Assembly: GCF_036017915.1 (NCBI RefSeq)
Contig: NZ_CP107929.1
Location: forward strand, 310,001-374,000
Direction of reading: 5' to 3'
Length of the DNA stretch: 64,000 bases
DNA from: Micromonospora sp. NBC_00421
GTDB lineage: Bacteria; Actinomycetota; Actinomycetes; Mycobacteriales; Micromonosporaceae
Every line of letters begins with the position of its first letter. Position 1 is the stretch's first letter. This document shows positions 41,342 through 49,475 of this stretch, piece after piece. A program made the position numbers and the translations under genes. The notes below the pieces were generated by a model that worked only from the letters and a program-made list of their open reading frames with translations, had not been told where the DNA came from and did no database searches.

Positions 41342-42190
41342 GTGGGTTCGGTCACCGCCACTGTGGCAACGCCCACGAGCGCAAAGGTTACCCGATGGTT
41401 CCGGACATTCGGGGCCATATCTCGGGCCGGATTCCACCGGTACGCCACCTATCGACAGGCCGCTCTCGCCGGTGCCGTGACCAACACCGTGTTCGGCTTC
41501 CTGCGCTGCGCGGTGCTGCTGGCCGCCGCCGGGGCCGGTACCGTCGGCGGGTACGATCGCGACCAGCTCGCCACCTTCGTCTGGGTGGGGCAGGGGCTGC
41601 TCGCCGTCGTGCTGCTCTGGGGCTGGACCGATCTGGCCGACCGGATCCGCACCGGCGACGTGGCTGCCGATCTGCTCCGCCCGGTGCACCCGGTGACCAG
41701 CTACCTCGCCACCGACCTGGGTCGGGCCGGGTACGCCGCACTGGCCCGGCTGGTCCCGCCGGTCCTGGTCGGGCCGCTCTTCTTCGACGTCTACCTGCCG
41801 TCGAGGTGGCCCACCGTCGGCCTCTTCGCGGTCTCCGTGGTGACCGCCGTGGTGCTCTGCTTCGGCTGCCGGTTCCTGGTCAACGCCACCGCCTACTGGT
41901 GGCAGGACGCCCGGGGGCCGCTGCTGCTGTGGACCCTCGGCTCGGGCGTGCTGGCCGGGCTCTACTTCCCGCTGCGGTTCCTGCCGGAGTGGCTGCAACT
42001 CGTGCTGTGGTGCGCCACCCCGTTCCCGAGCCTGCTGCAGACCCCGCTCGACGTGCTGGTCGAGCGGGATCCACCGGCCACCCAGGTCGGCCTGGTCGCC
42101 CTCCAGCTCGGCTGGGCGGTGCTGGTGCTGGCCGCCTGCCGGCTGGTGCAGCGCCGCGCCGAACGCCGCCTGGTGGTGCAGGGTGGTTGA
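41342..42190 (+). CDS. ABC-2 type transporter permease (subunit 1)
   Basis: A 282-residue membrane protein with six hydrophobic segments and the pattern of the ABC-2 (DUF990-like) permeases: AGFHRYATYRQAALAGAVTNTVFGFLR at the start and LLLWTLGSGVLAGLYFPLRFLPEWLQ in the middle. It forms a heteromeric exporter with the next permease and the ATPase. The substrate is unknown; relatives export drugs or polysaccharides. GTG 41342 is preceded by GGAAGGAGGG. The downstream permease gene overlaps by 8 bases. Confidence 0.9.
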   Translation: MGSVTATVATPTSAKVTRWFRTFGAISRAGFHRYATYRQAALAGAVTNTVFGFLRCAVLLAAAGAGTVGGYDRDQLATFVWVGQGLLAVVLLWGWTDLADRIRTGDVAADLLRPVHPVTSYLATDLGRAGYAALARLVPPVLVGPLFFDVYLPSRWPTVGLFAVSVVTAVVLCFGCRFLVNATAYWWQDARGPLLLWTLGSGVLAGLYFPLRFLPEWLQLVLWCATPFPSLLQTPLDVLVERDPPATQVGLVALQLGWAVLVLAACRLVQRRAERRLVVQGG

Positions 42191-43034
42191 GCATTGCGAG
42201 CCGGTGACCGGAGCCGGCCGGGGGGACGGGCCGGGTGGGACGTTCGCGGCGTACCGGGCGTTGCTCGGGGCGCAGGCCCGCTCGCAGACGACCTACCGGG
42301 CGTCGTTCCTGCTGGACCTGCTGGGCAACGTGGGGGCCACCGTCTTCGACGTGGTCACCGTCCTGGTGATCTACGGGGTGACCCGGGAGCTGGGCGGGTT
42401 CACGCTGCGCGAGACGCTGGTGATGGTGGGCCTGTCGGCAAGCGCCTTCGCCGTGGCGGACCTGCTGGTCGGCAACATCGAGCGGCTGCCAGGTCACGTG
42501 CGGACCGGCCTGTTCGACGCGGTGCTGCTCCGGCCGCTCGGCGCGCTGCCCCAGCTGCTGCTGATGAACCTGCCGCTGCGCAAGGTCTCCCGGGGCGTGT
42601 TCGGGGTGGGCGTGCTGGTGGTCGCGCTGGATTCGGCGGGGATCGACTGGACCCCGGCCCGGGTGGCGCTGGCGGTGGTCGCCCCGCTGGCCGGGGTGGT
42701 CTTCTTCGGGTCGGTCTTCGTGGCCACCGCCACCGTGTCGTTCTGGTGGGTGGACTCCGGCGAGCTGGCCAACTCGGTCACCTACGGCGGGCGGGACTTC
42801 ACCTCGTACCCGGTGACCGTCTTCGACGGGTGGTTCCGGGCGGCCTTCGCGTACGGGCTGGGGTTCGCCTTCGTCAGTTACCAGCCGGCGCTGGCGCTGC
42901 TGGGCCGCGCCGACCCGCTCGGCCTGCCGTCGTGGGCCGGCTGGGCCGCGCCGGCGGTGGCGCTGGTCGCCGCCGCGCTCGCGGCGACGGCCTGGCGCAC
43001 GGGTGTCCGCCACTACCGGAGTACGGGGTCATGA
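42183..43034 (+). CDS. ABC-2 type transporter permease (subunit 2)
   Basis: A 283-residue membrane protein with six hydrophobic segments, paralogous in layout to the preceding permease (ARSQTTYRASFLLDLLGNVGATVFD). It also matches ABC-2 permeases that work in pairs. The start is GTG 42183 with an 8-base overlap; GTG 42204 would remove seven residues and is equally possible. The end overlaps the ATPase start as ATGA, so all three subunits are translationally coupled. Confidence 0.9.
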   Translation: MVEHCEPVTGAGRGDGPGGTFAAYRALLGAQARSQTTYRASFLLDLLGNVGATVFDVVTVLVIYGVTRELGGFTLRETLVMVGLSASAFAVADLLVGNIERLPGHVRTGLFDAVLLRPLGALPQLLLMNLPLRKVSRGVFGVGVLVVALDSAGIDWTPARVALAVVAPLAGVVFFGSVFVATATVSFWWVDSGELANSVTYGGRDFTSYPVTVFDGWFRAAFAYGLGFAFVSYQPALALLGRADPLGLPSWAGWAAPAVALVAAALAATAWRTGVRHYRSTGS

Positions 43035-44011
43035 GCGTCATCGAACTGGACGGGCTGCGCAAGGAGTTCACGGTACGGGTGAAGGCGGGCCGGCTGCGCC
43101 GCGAGAAGCGGACGGTCACCGCCGTGGACGGCATCGACCTGCGGGTGGAGCGGGGCGAGCTGCTCGGCTACATCGGCCCGAACGGCGCCGGCAAGTCGAC
43201 CACCCTGAAGATGCTCACCGGGGTGCTGAGCCCGTCGGCGGGGCAGGCCCGGGTCTGCGGGCTGCGCCCGGTCGCCGACCGGACCCGGCTGGCGTTGCGG
43301 ATCGGGGTGGTCTTCGGCCAGCGGTCCCAGCTCTGGTGGGATCTGCCGTTGGGTGACTCGTTCGACCTGCTGCGTCACCTCTACCGGGTGCCGGCCGGTG
43401 ACCACGCCGCCCGGTTGCGCCGCTGTCGCGACCTGCTCGACCTGGACGCCTTCCTGGACACCCCGGTACGGCAGCTCTCGCTGGGGCAGCGGATGCGCGG
43501 CGAGCTGACCGCCGCCCTGCTGCACGGCCCGCAGGTGCTCTTCCTCGACGAGCCGACCATCGGGTTGGACGTGGTGAGCAAGCAGGCGGTCCGGGGGTTC
43601 CTGGCCGAGCTGGGCCGGGCCGGCGACACCACGCTGGTGCTGACCACCCACGACCTGGCCGACATCGAGCGGCTCTGTGCCCGGCTGGTGGTGGTCGACC
43701 ACGGCCGGGTGGTGCACGACGGGTCGATCGCCGCCCTGCACGCCCGGTACGGCTCCCGCCGGCTGGTCGTCGCCGAGCTGGACGTCCCACTGGCGGCACC
43801 GCCGCAGCCGGTGGGGGCACCGCTGCACCGGGTCGAGGCCGACGGCCGACGGCTTGTCTACACGCTGGAGTCAGCCGGGGTGGCGGAGGTGGTGTCCGCG
43901 CTGGCCGGGGTGGCCGCACTGCGCGACGTCTCGATCGTCGAACCGGACATCGAGGACGTCGTGGCCCGGCTCTACCGGACCCCAGTCCCCGATCCGCGCG
44001 GCCCGGCTTGA
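43031..44011 (+). CDS. ABC transporter ATP-binding protein
   Basis: A 326-residue ATPase. Walker A is GPNGAGKST, the signature is LSLGQRMRGEL, Walker B is LFLDEPTIGLD, and the switch His is in LTTHDLADIE. About 80 residues follow the ABC domain, as in drug-exporter ATPases of the DrrA/NatA kind. Together with the two preceding permeases it forms a complete exporter. It ends 7 bp from the convergent DUF3043 gene, with no terminator between. Confidence 0.95.
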   Translation: MSVIELDGLRKEFTVRVKAGRLRREKRTVTAVDGIDLRVERGELLGYIGPNGAGKSTTLKMLTGVLSPSAGQARVCGLRPVADRTRLALRIGVVFGQRSQLWWDLPLGDSFDLLRHLYRVPAGDHAARLRRCRDLLDLDAFLDTPVRQLSLGQRMRGELTAALLHGPQVLFLDEPTIGLDVVSKQAVRGFLAELGRAGDTTLVLTTHDLADIERLCARLVVVDHGRVVHDGSIAALHARYGSRRLVVAELDVPLAAPPQPVGAPLHRVEADGRRLVYTLESAGVAEVVSALAGVAALRDVSIVEPDIEDVVARLYRTPVPDPRGPA

Positions 44012-44018
44012 CCGTGGG

Positions 44019-44624
44019 TCAGATCCGTTCGCCGATCTTCACCCGGGGAGCCGGGGCACGCATCCGGCGGAAGGTGATCGACCGCATGATCGCGTAGAGG
44101 TAGAGCGAGCCCATCCGCTCCCCGCTGTTGGGGAAGCGCTCGCGTACCAGCTTCTTGATCCGGCGGGAGATGAGCACCGAGTCGATCAGCACGCCGAGCG
44201 CGAGCGCGCCCCACACCACGTTGGAGGCGAGCCGGATCGCCTGTGGCATCGCGGCGTTCGACCCGATCAGCACGATCAACGCGCCGCCGAAGAACCAGGT
44301 GCCTACCGTCCGCCGGGAGTCGACCACGTTGCGGGCCAGCAGCCGTTCCGGCCCCCGGTCCCGGGGGCCGCCCTCGAGGCGGAACTCGGCAGCGGCCTCG
44401 GTGCGCGCCTTGCGGCGCTGCTCCCGGGCCTCCTCCTTGGTCAGCGGCCGGGTCGGGCCGGCTGGCCGGCGACCGGCGACCGGCCGTTTCGGGGTCTCGA
44501 CGCCCAGTTCCTTCTTGCTCGGGGTGTAGCCCCGGGGGCGCGCGGCGGATGGCTCCTCGGTCACCACGGCAGCGGTGGCGGAGGAGTCGGAGTCGGCAGG
44601 CTTGCGGCGAAACAGCGACGGCAC
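44019..44624 (-). CDS. DUF3043 domain-containing membrane protein
   Basis: A 201-residue protein. A charged N-terminal half (KPADSDSSA, SKKELGVETPKRPVAGRR, LTKEEAREQRRKARTEAAAEF) is followed by two membrane segments near residues 120-165 and the end GSLYLYAIMRSITFRRMRAP. This layout is the actinobacterial DUF3043 family of unknown function. GTG 44624 lies seven bases after TACCCT, so the transcript is leaderless. It is downstream of murA but separated from it by a strong hairpin. Confidence 0.88.
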   Translation of the reverse strand: MPSLFRRKPADSDSSATAAVVTEEPSAARPRGYTPSKKELGVETPKRPVAGRRPAGPTRPLTKEEAREQRRKARTEAAAEFRLEGGPRDRGPERLLARNVVDSRRTVGTWFFGGALIVLIGSNAAMPQAIRLASNVVWGALALGVLIDSVLISRRIKKLVRERFPNSGERMGSLYLYAIMRSITFRRMRAPAPRVKIGERI

Positions 44625-44631
44625 GAGGTGA

Positions 44632-44637
44632 AGGGTA
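44632..44637 (-). promoter_or_regulatory. -10 box for leaderless DUF3043 gene
   Basis: TACCCT on the minus strand, seven bases before GTG 44624. Confidence 0.6.
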
Positions 44638-44648
44638 GCCACCCGACG

Positions 44649-44681
44649 GCGCCCGGTGCACATCACGGGTGCACCGGGCGC
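44649..44681. terminator. 13-bp hairpin after murA
   Basis: GCGCCCGGTGCAC at 44649-44661 pairs perfectly with 44669-44681 around a seven-base loop. It lies 103 bp after the murA stop and just before the DUF3043 promoter. Confidence 0.7.
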
Positions 44682-44727
44682 TCGGTGGAACGGGTCGGAC
44701 GGGGTCACGGCTGCCGGCGGGAGCGGG

Positions 44728-44790
44728 CCGGACCCGGGGTCACGGGCCGCCCGGACCGGGGTCACCGGCGGCCCGGACCGGGGTTACGGG
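44728..44790 (-). repeat. 22-bp tandem repeats spanning the murA stop codon
   Basis: On the minus strand, units of the form TAA/TGA-CCCCGGTCCGG recur with stops at 44784, 44762 and 44740, an exact 22-bp period. A weaker fourth unit lies at 44705. The first unit contains the real murA stop (TAA). Confidence 0.85.
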
Positions 44791-46139
44791 CGCTCGGTGT
44801 GGGCGCCGAGGCTGGCCAGCTTGGCCTCGAAGTCCTCGTAGCCCCGGTTGATCAGGTCGACGCCGTACACCCGGGAGGTGCCCTCGGCGGCGAGCGCCGC
44901 GATCAGGTGGCTGAACCCGGCCCGCAGGTCCGGGATGACCAGGTCGGCGGCGTGCAGCTTGCTCGGGCCGGCGATCACCGCGGAGTGCTTGAAGTTGCGG
45001 CGGCCGAACCGGCACGGGGTGCCGCCGAGGCAGTCCCGGTAGACCTGGATGTTGGCGCCCATCTTGTTCAGCGCCTCGGTGTAGCCCAGCCGCTGCTCGT
45101 AGACCGTCTCGTGGACGATCGACAGGCCCCGGGCCTGGGTCAGCGCCACCACCAGCGGCTGCTGCCAGTCGGTCATGAAGCCGGGGTGCACGTCGGTCTC
45201 CAGCGCCACCGCGTGCAGCTCGCCGCCCGGGTGCCAGAACCGGATGCCACCCTCCTGGCCCGGGTCGCTGAGCTTCGGCGGCCGGGCGTCGGTGACCTCG
45301 TACTCGCCGCCGACGGAGCGGAAGATGTTCAGGAAGGTCATCATGTCGGCCTGCTGCGCGCCGAGCACCTCGACGTGACCGCGGGTGGCCAGCGCCGCCG
45401 CCGCCCAGCTCGCCGCCTCGATCCGGTCCGGGATCGGGCGGTGGCTGTAGCCGTGCAGCCGCTTGACGCCCTGGATCTCGATCACCCGGTCGGTGTGCAC
45501 CTTGATGATCGCGCCCATCTTCTGCAGGATGCAGATCAGGTCGATGATCTCGGGCTCGACGGCGGCGTTGCGCAGCTCGGTGACGCCCTCGGCCATCACC
45601 GCGGTCAGCAGCACCTGCTCGGTCGCGCCGACGCTCGGGTACGGCAGGGCGAACTTGGTGCCGTGCAGCCCGTTCGGCGCGGACAGGTGCAGACCCTCGG
45701 GGGTCTTCTCCACAGTCGCGCCGAACTCGCGCAGCGCCTGGAGGTGGAAGTCGATCGGGCGGGGGCCGATGTGGCAGCCACCCAGGTCGGGGATGAAGGC
45801 GTGGCCGAGCCGGTGCAGCAGCGGGCCACAGAACAGGATCGGGATCCGGCTGGATCCGGCGTGCACGTTGATCTGGTCGGTGCTGGCGCTCTCGACGTTG
45901 GACGGGTCGAAGACCAGCTCGCCGTCCTCGGTGCCGTCGGTCACCTTCACCCCGTGCAGGCCGAGCAGCCCGCGGACCACCTCGACGTCACGGATCTTGG
46001 GGACGTCGAACAGCCGGCTGGGCGAGTCGCCCAGCAGGGCCGCGACCATCGCCTTGGAGACCAGGTTCTTCGCGCCGCGCACGCGGATCCGCCCTTCGAG
46101 CGGAGTACCTCCGTGTACGACCAGGACGTCGTCCGTCAA
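44784..46139 (-). CDS. murA: UDP-N-acetylglucosamine 1-carboxyvinyltransferase
   Basis: A 451-residue MurA-type enopyruvyl transferase, which commits UDP-GlcNAc to peptidoglycan by adding enolpyruvate from PEP. The substrate-binding Lys24-Asn25 lies in RGAKNLVSKA. The catalytic, fosfomycin-reactive Cys122 is in PDLGGCHIGPRPIDFHL. The length is slightly above the usual 420 and the sequence is of the divergent actinobacterial type, so a second, more canonical MurA may exist elsewhere. The start is TTG 46139 with GGAGG five bases upstream. The stop codon lies in a 22-bp tandem repeat. Confidence 0.9.
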   Translation of the reverse strand: MTDDVLVVHGGTPLEGRIRVRGAKNLVSKAMVAALLGDSPSRLFDVPKIRDVEVVRGLLGLHGVKVTDGTEDGELVFDPSNVESASTDQINVHAGSSRIPILFCGPLLHRLGHAFIPDLGGCHIGPRPIDFHLQALREFGATVEKTPEGLHLSAPNGLHGTKFALPYPSVGATEQVLLTAVMAEGVTELRNAAVEPEIIDLICILQKMGAIIKVHTDRVIEIQGVKRLHGYSHRPIPDRIEAASWAAAALATRGHVEVLGAQQADMMTFLNIFRSVGGEYEVTDARPPKLSDPGQEGGIRFWHPGGELHAVALETDVHPGFMTDWQQPLVVALTQARGLSIVHETVYEQRLGYTEALNKMGANIQVYRDCLGGTPCRFGRRNFKHSAVIAGPSKLHAADLVIPDLRAGFSHLIAALAAEGTSRVYGVDLINRGYEDFEAKLASLGAHTERP

Positions 46140-46276
46140 CGCAACCTCCAGCGCGTGTCAGGTGGTGCCGGGTGAAAGTCGATGGTGGGGCATGCTGTCC
46201 AGCTGTCCGGTTCGAGCTGTCAGCTACCCGGAGCGGGGCCGGCTCAAAACGGTCCCCCGTGGTACGTCGCCCCGGC

Positions 46277-46282
46277 AGCATA
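46277..46282 (-). promoter_or_regulatory. Candidate murA -10 box
   Basis: TATGCT on the minus strand, the most AT-rich hexamer in the 240-bp nadA-murA gap, would give a leader of about 130 nt. The rest of the gap holds only a small palindrome (GGTACG and CGTACC at 46344-46359). Confidence 0.35.
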
Positions 46283-46379
46283 GCCCTCCGTGACGAAATG
46301 GGAATCGGTCACCGCACGGGTTAGGGAACGAACCGGGGAATCCGGTACGTTTCCGTACCTCGGTGGTGACCTTAGGTGA

Positions 46380-47579
46380 TCAGGTGGCGGCGGGCGGCGG
46401 GGTGTCGGCACCCGGCAGCGCGAGCATCTGGTCCAGCGCCACCCGGGCGTGGTGCGCGGTGTCCGCGTCGACGGTGATCTGGTTGACCACCCGGCCGGCG
46501 ACCAGCTCCTCCAGCACCCAGACCAGGTGCGGCAGGTCGATCCGGTTCATCGTGGAGCAGTAGCAGACCGCCTTGTCCAGGAACATGATCTGCTTGTCCG
46601 GGTGGGCCAGCGCCAGCCGGCGGACCAGGTTCAACTCGGTGCCGACCGCCCAGGCCGAGCCGGCCGGGGCCGCCTCGATCGCCTTGATGATGTACTCCGT
46701 CGAACCGACCTGGTCGGCGGCGGTGACCACCTCGTGCCGGCACTCCGGGTGCACCAGCACGTTGACCCCGGGCACCCGGGTCCGGACGTCGGTGACGCTG
46801 TCCAGGGTGAACCGGCCGTGCACCGAGCAGTGCCCGCGCCACAGGATCATCTTCGCGTCGCGCAGCTGCGCGGCGGTGAGCCCACCGTTCGGCTTGTGCG
46901 GGTCGTAGAGCACGCAGTCGTCCAGCGAGTAGCCCATCTCCAGCACCGCCGTGTTGCGGCCCAGGTGCTGGTCGGGCAGGAACAGCACCTTGGAGCCCTG
47001 CGCGTACGCCCAGTCCAGCGCCCGCTTCGCGTTCGACGAGGTGCAGACCACGCCGCCGTTACGGCCGACGAAGCCCTTGATGTCCGCCGAGGAGTTCATG
47101 TACGTCACCGGCACGGTGTCCGCCGCGACGCCCAGGTCGGTCAGCACCTCCCAGGCCCGCTCGACCTGCGACAGCACCGCCATGTCGGCCATCGAACAGC
47201 CGGCCGCCAGGTCGGGCAGGATCACCCGCTGCGCGTCGGTGGTGAGGATGTCCGCGCTCTCGGCCATGAAGTGCACACCGCAGAAGACGATGTACTCCGC
47301 GTCCGGGCGGGCCGCCGCCTCCCGGGCCAGCTTGAACGAGTCGCCTGTGACGTCGGCGAACTGGATCACCTCGTCGCGCTGGTAGTGGTGGCCGAGGACG
47401 AACACCTTCGTGCCCAGCGCGGCCTTCGCCGCCGTCGCCCGGGCCACCAGGTCCGGGTCGCTCGGCGCCGGCAGGTCTCCCGGACACTCCACGCCACGTT
47501 CGGTGGCGGGGTCGCTGCCGCGGCCGAGGAGCAGCAGCGCGGTCGCCGTGTTGGAGGGTTCCACCCAGGTCGAAGTCAC
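46380..47579 (-). CDS. nadA: Quinolinate synthase
   Basis: A 399-residue NadA. It condenses iminoaspartate with dihydroxyacetone phosphate to quinolinate in NAD synthesis and carries a [4Fe-4S] cluster. The segments LGHHYQRDEVIQFADVTGDSFKLA, FCGVHFMAESADIL, ILPDLAAGCSMADM and the C-terminal CYCSTMNRIDLPHL, with candidate cluster cysteines, are all present. This is the longer actinobacterial form. NadB and NadC are not in the window. GTG 47579 has only a weak AAGG upstream. It is divergent from the glycerate kinase gene. Confidence 0.96.
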   Translation of the reverse strand: MTSTWVEPSNTATALLLLGRGSDPATERGVECPGDLPAPSDPDLVARATAAKAALGTKVFVLGHHYQRDEVIQFADVTGDSFKLAREAAARPDAEYIVFCGVHFMAESADILTTDAQRVILPDLAAGCSMADMAVLSQVERAWEVLTDLGVAADTVPVTYMNSSADIKGFVGRNGGVVCTSSNAKRALDWAYAQGSKVLFLPDQHLGRNTAVLEMGYSLDDCVLYDPHKPNGGLTAAQLRDAKMILWRGHCSVHGRFTLDSVTDVRTRVPGVNVLVHPECRHEVVTAADQVGSTEYIIKAIEAAPAGSAWAVGTELNLVRRLALAHPDKQIMFLDKAVCYCSTMNRIDLPHLVWVLEELVAGRVVNQITVDADTAHHARVALDQMLALPGADTPPPAAT

Positions 47580-47622
47580 GCCTTCATGGTCCCACAGCGG
47601 GCCGCCCGCACGACCGCTGCCG

Positions 47623-47665
47623 GTGTGGGCTGCCACACTGCTCCGCCCCGATGTGGCCTGCCACA
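47623..47665. promoter_or_regulatory. Two matching palindromes in the nadA/glycerate kinase divergent region
   Basis: GTGTGG-GCTG-CCACAC at 47623-47638 and TGTGG-CCTG-CCACA at 47652-47665 are near-identical inverted repeats with centres 28 bp apart. Their position between two divergent genes suggests binding sites for an unidentified regulator. The second one ends eight bases before ATG 47674. Confidence 0.5.
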
Positions 47666-47673
47666 CTCTGGGC

Positions 47674-48810
47674 ATGCGCGTGCTGCTCTGTCCGGACAAG
47701 TTCGCCGGCACCCTCGAGGCCCCCGAGGTGGCGGCCGCCGTCGCCGCCGGCTGGCGCGAGGTGGCCGACGCGGACGAGCTGCTGATCCGTCCGCTCGCCG
47801 ACGGCGGGCCGGGCTTCGTCACGGTGCTCGCCGACGCACTCGCCGGCCGGCGGATCCCGGTGCCGACCGTCGACCCGCTGGGCCGCCCGGTCGGTGGTGA
47901 GATCCTGCTCACCGCCGACGGCGTCGGCTACCTGGAGAGCGCCCAGGCGTGCGGGCTGCACCTGCTGGCCGCCGCCGAGCGGGACCCGAAGGCCACCACC
48001 TCGTACGGCCTCGGCGCGCTGGTCACCGCCGCCGTCGAACACGGGGCCCGGACGGTGGTGATCGGGCTGGGCGGCTCCGGCACCAACGACGGCGGGGCCG
48101 GCCTGTTCGCCGCCCTCGGCGCGACCCCGCTCGACGACGCCGGTCGGGCCCTGCCGTACGGCGGTGCGGCGCTGACCGCCGTCGACGCCCTCGACGGGGT
48201 GCCCCGGCTGCGCGGGGCCACCCTGGTCGCCGCCACCGACGTGGACAACCCGCTGCTCGGCCTGCACGGTGCGAGCAGCGTCTACGGCCCGCAGAAGGGC
48301 GCCGACCGGGCCGACGTGCTGCTGCTCGACGCCGCGCTGGAGCGCTGGGCGGCGGTGCTGGAGCGGGATCTGCCCGGCTGCCCGCCCGGCCTGGGTGTGC
48401 TGCCCGGCGGCGGCGCGGCCGGCGGCCTCGGCGCGGCGATCCTGGCCCTCGGCGGGCGCTGCGAATCCGGCATCGACCTGGTCGGCCGGGCGATCGGGTT
48501 GGACGCCGCGCTCGACGACTGCGATCTGGTGATCACCGGGGAGGGGTCGTTCGACCACCAGTCGCTGCGCGGCAAGGTGGTCGCCGGGGTGGCCGGGGCG
48601 GCCCGCGACCGGGGGGTGCCCTGCGTGGTGCTGGCGGGCCGGGTGAGCACCGGCCGGCGGGAGGCCGCCTCGGCCGGGGTGACCGAGGCGTACAGCCTGG
48701 TGGAACACTTCGGCGGCGAGGAACGCGGCGGGGTGGCGGCGGCGATGGGCCGACCCGCCGAGGGGCTGCGCGCGCTCGGTGCCCGGCTGGCCCGCCAGTG
48801 GAGCCGCTGA
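47674..48810 (+). CDS. Glycerate kinase
   Basis: A 378-residue GarK/GlxK-type glycerate kinase that phosphorylates glycerate with ATP. The segments VLLCPDKFAGTLEAPEVAAAVAAGW, VIGLGGSGTNDGGAGLFAALGA, VATDVDNPLLG, GPQKGA and LVITGEGSFDHQSLRGKV are diagnostic. ATG 47674 follows CACACT by six bases and has no Shine-Dalgarno, so it may be leaderless. It precedes the A-type Fe-S carrier gene, as Rv2205c and Rv2204c do in M. tuberculosis from memory. Confidence 0.94.
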   Translation: MRVLLCPDKFAGTLEAPEVAAAVAAGWREVADADELLIRPLADGGPGFVTVLADALAGRRIPVPTVDPLGRPVGGEILLTADGVGYLESAQACGLHLLAAAERDPKATTSYGLGALVTAAVEHGARTVVIGLGGSGTNDGGAGLFAALGATPLDDAGRALPYGGAALTAVDALDGVPRLRGATLVAATDVDNPLLGLHGASSVYGPQKGADRADVLLLDAALERWAAVLERDLPGCPPGLGVLPGGGAAGGLGAAILALGGRCESGIDLVGRAIGLDAALDDCDLVITGEGSFDHQSLRGKVVAGVAGAARDRGVPCVVLAGRVSTGRREAASAGVTEAYSLVEHFGGEERGGVAAAMGRPAEGLRALGARLARQWSR

Positions 48811-48903
48811 CCGGGCAAGCAGGTGGCAGGGTCGGGCGTGGGTCGGGCGTGGGTGGCCCGGGGCGGCGATCACGCCGGCCGGGTGGGGTCGGCCGGGGCG
48901 GCG

Positions 48904-48909
48904 TACCAT
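48904..48909 (+). promoter_or_regulatory. Candidate -10 box of the Fe-S carrier gene
   Basis: TACCAT predicts transcription from about 48916 and an 80-nt leader that ends in GGGAG before GTG 48996. Confidence 0.35.
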
Positions 48910-48995
48910 CGGAGCTGGACCACACCGGGAATCACTGGGCGACGCGTGCTGTTGACCAGGGTGTCCGGACCCATACCGCGCAGGGAGATTTCCAC

Positions 48996-49364
48996 GTGAC
49001 CACGCCAGCGCAGACCGACTCGACCGAGGCCCAGGCCCCTACTTCCGTCGTCCTCACCGACGTCGCGGCGCAGAAGGTCAAGGCCCTGATCGAGCAGGAG
49101 GGCCGCGACGACCTGCGGCTCCGGGTCGCGGTGCAGCCGGGTGGCTGCTCCGGCCTGCGGTACCAGCTCTTCTTCGACGAGCGCTCGCTCGACGGTGACG
49201 TCGTCACCGACTTCGACGGCGTCGGCGTCGTGGTCGACCGGATGAGCGCCCCCTACCTGTCCGGGGCGACCATCGACTTCGCCGACCGGATCGACGCCCA
49301 GGGCTTCACCATCGACAACCCCAACGCGGGCAGCTCCTGCGCCTGCGGCGACTCGTTCAGCTGA
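48996..49364 (+). CDS. erpA: A-type iron-sulfur carrier (ErpA/HesB family)
   Basis: A 122-residue Fe-S carrier that passes clusters to apoproteins; client enzymes in this window include LipA, NadA and the Rieske protein. The three conserved cysteines are Cys51 in PGGCSGLRYQ and Cys115 and Cys117 in SSCACGDSF. The first 18 residues are a flexible extension. GTG 48996 has GGGAG nine bases upstream. A 16-bp terminator follows. Which member of the family (ErpA, IscA or SufA) it is cannot be told from sequence alone. Confidence 0.92.
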   Translation: MTTPAQTDSTEAQAPTSVVLTDVAAQKVKALIEQEGRDDLRLRVAVQPGGCSGLRYQLFFDERSLDGDVVTDFDGVGVVVDRMSAPYLSGATIDFADRIDAQGFTIDNPNAGSSCACGDSFS

Positions 49365-49382
49365 GTCGCGATCCGTCGCGTC

Positions 49383-49417
49383 CGAGGGGGCCGTCCCGGC
49401 ACGGGACGGCCCCCTCG
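49383..49417. terminator. 16-bp perfect hairpin terminator after erpA
   Basis: CGAGGGGGCCGTCCCG at 49383-49398 pairs with 49402-49417 around a three-base loop. Confidence 0.8.
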
Positions 49418-49435
49418 TCGTGCGCGTCGGACCGG

Positions 49436-49441
49436 TAGGCT
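49436..49441 (+). promoter_or_regulatory. Candidate -10 box of the adenosine kinase gene
   Basis: TAGGCT predicts transcription from about 49448 and a leader near 28 nt with GAGGG before ATG 49476. Confidence 0.45.
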
Positions 49442-49475
49442 GACCCGCGCCGTGCTCCCGACCCCGAGGGTTGAC

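Noticed and set aside
38412..41480. 1022-codon plus-strand frame opposite the WG-repeat gene
   Set aside because: It is Arg/Gly/Val-rich with no domain. The minus strand carries TPR-like and WG-repeat domains and a ribosome-binding site, so the plus frame is a shadow.
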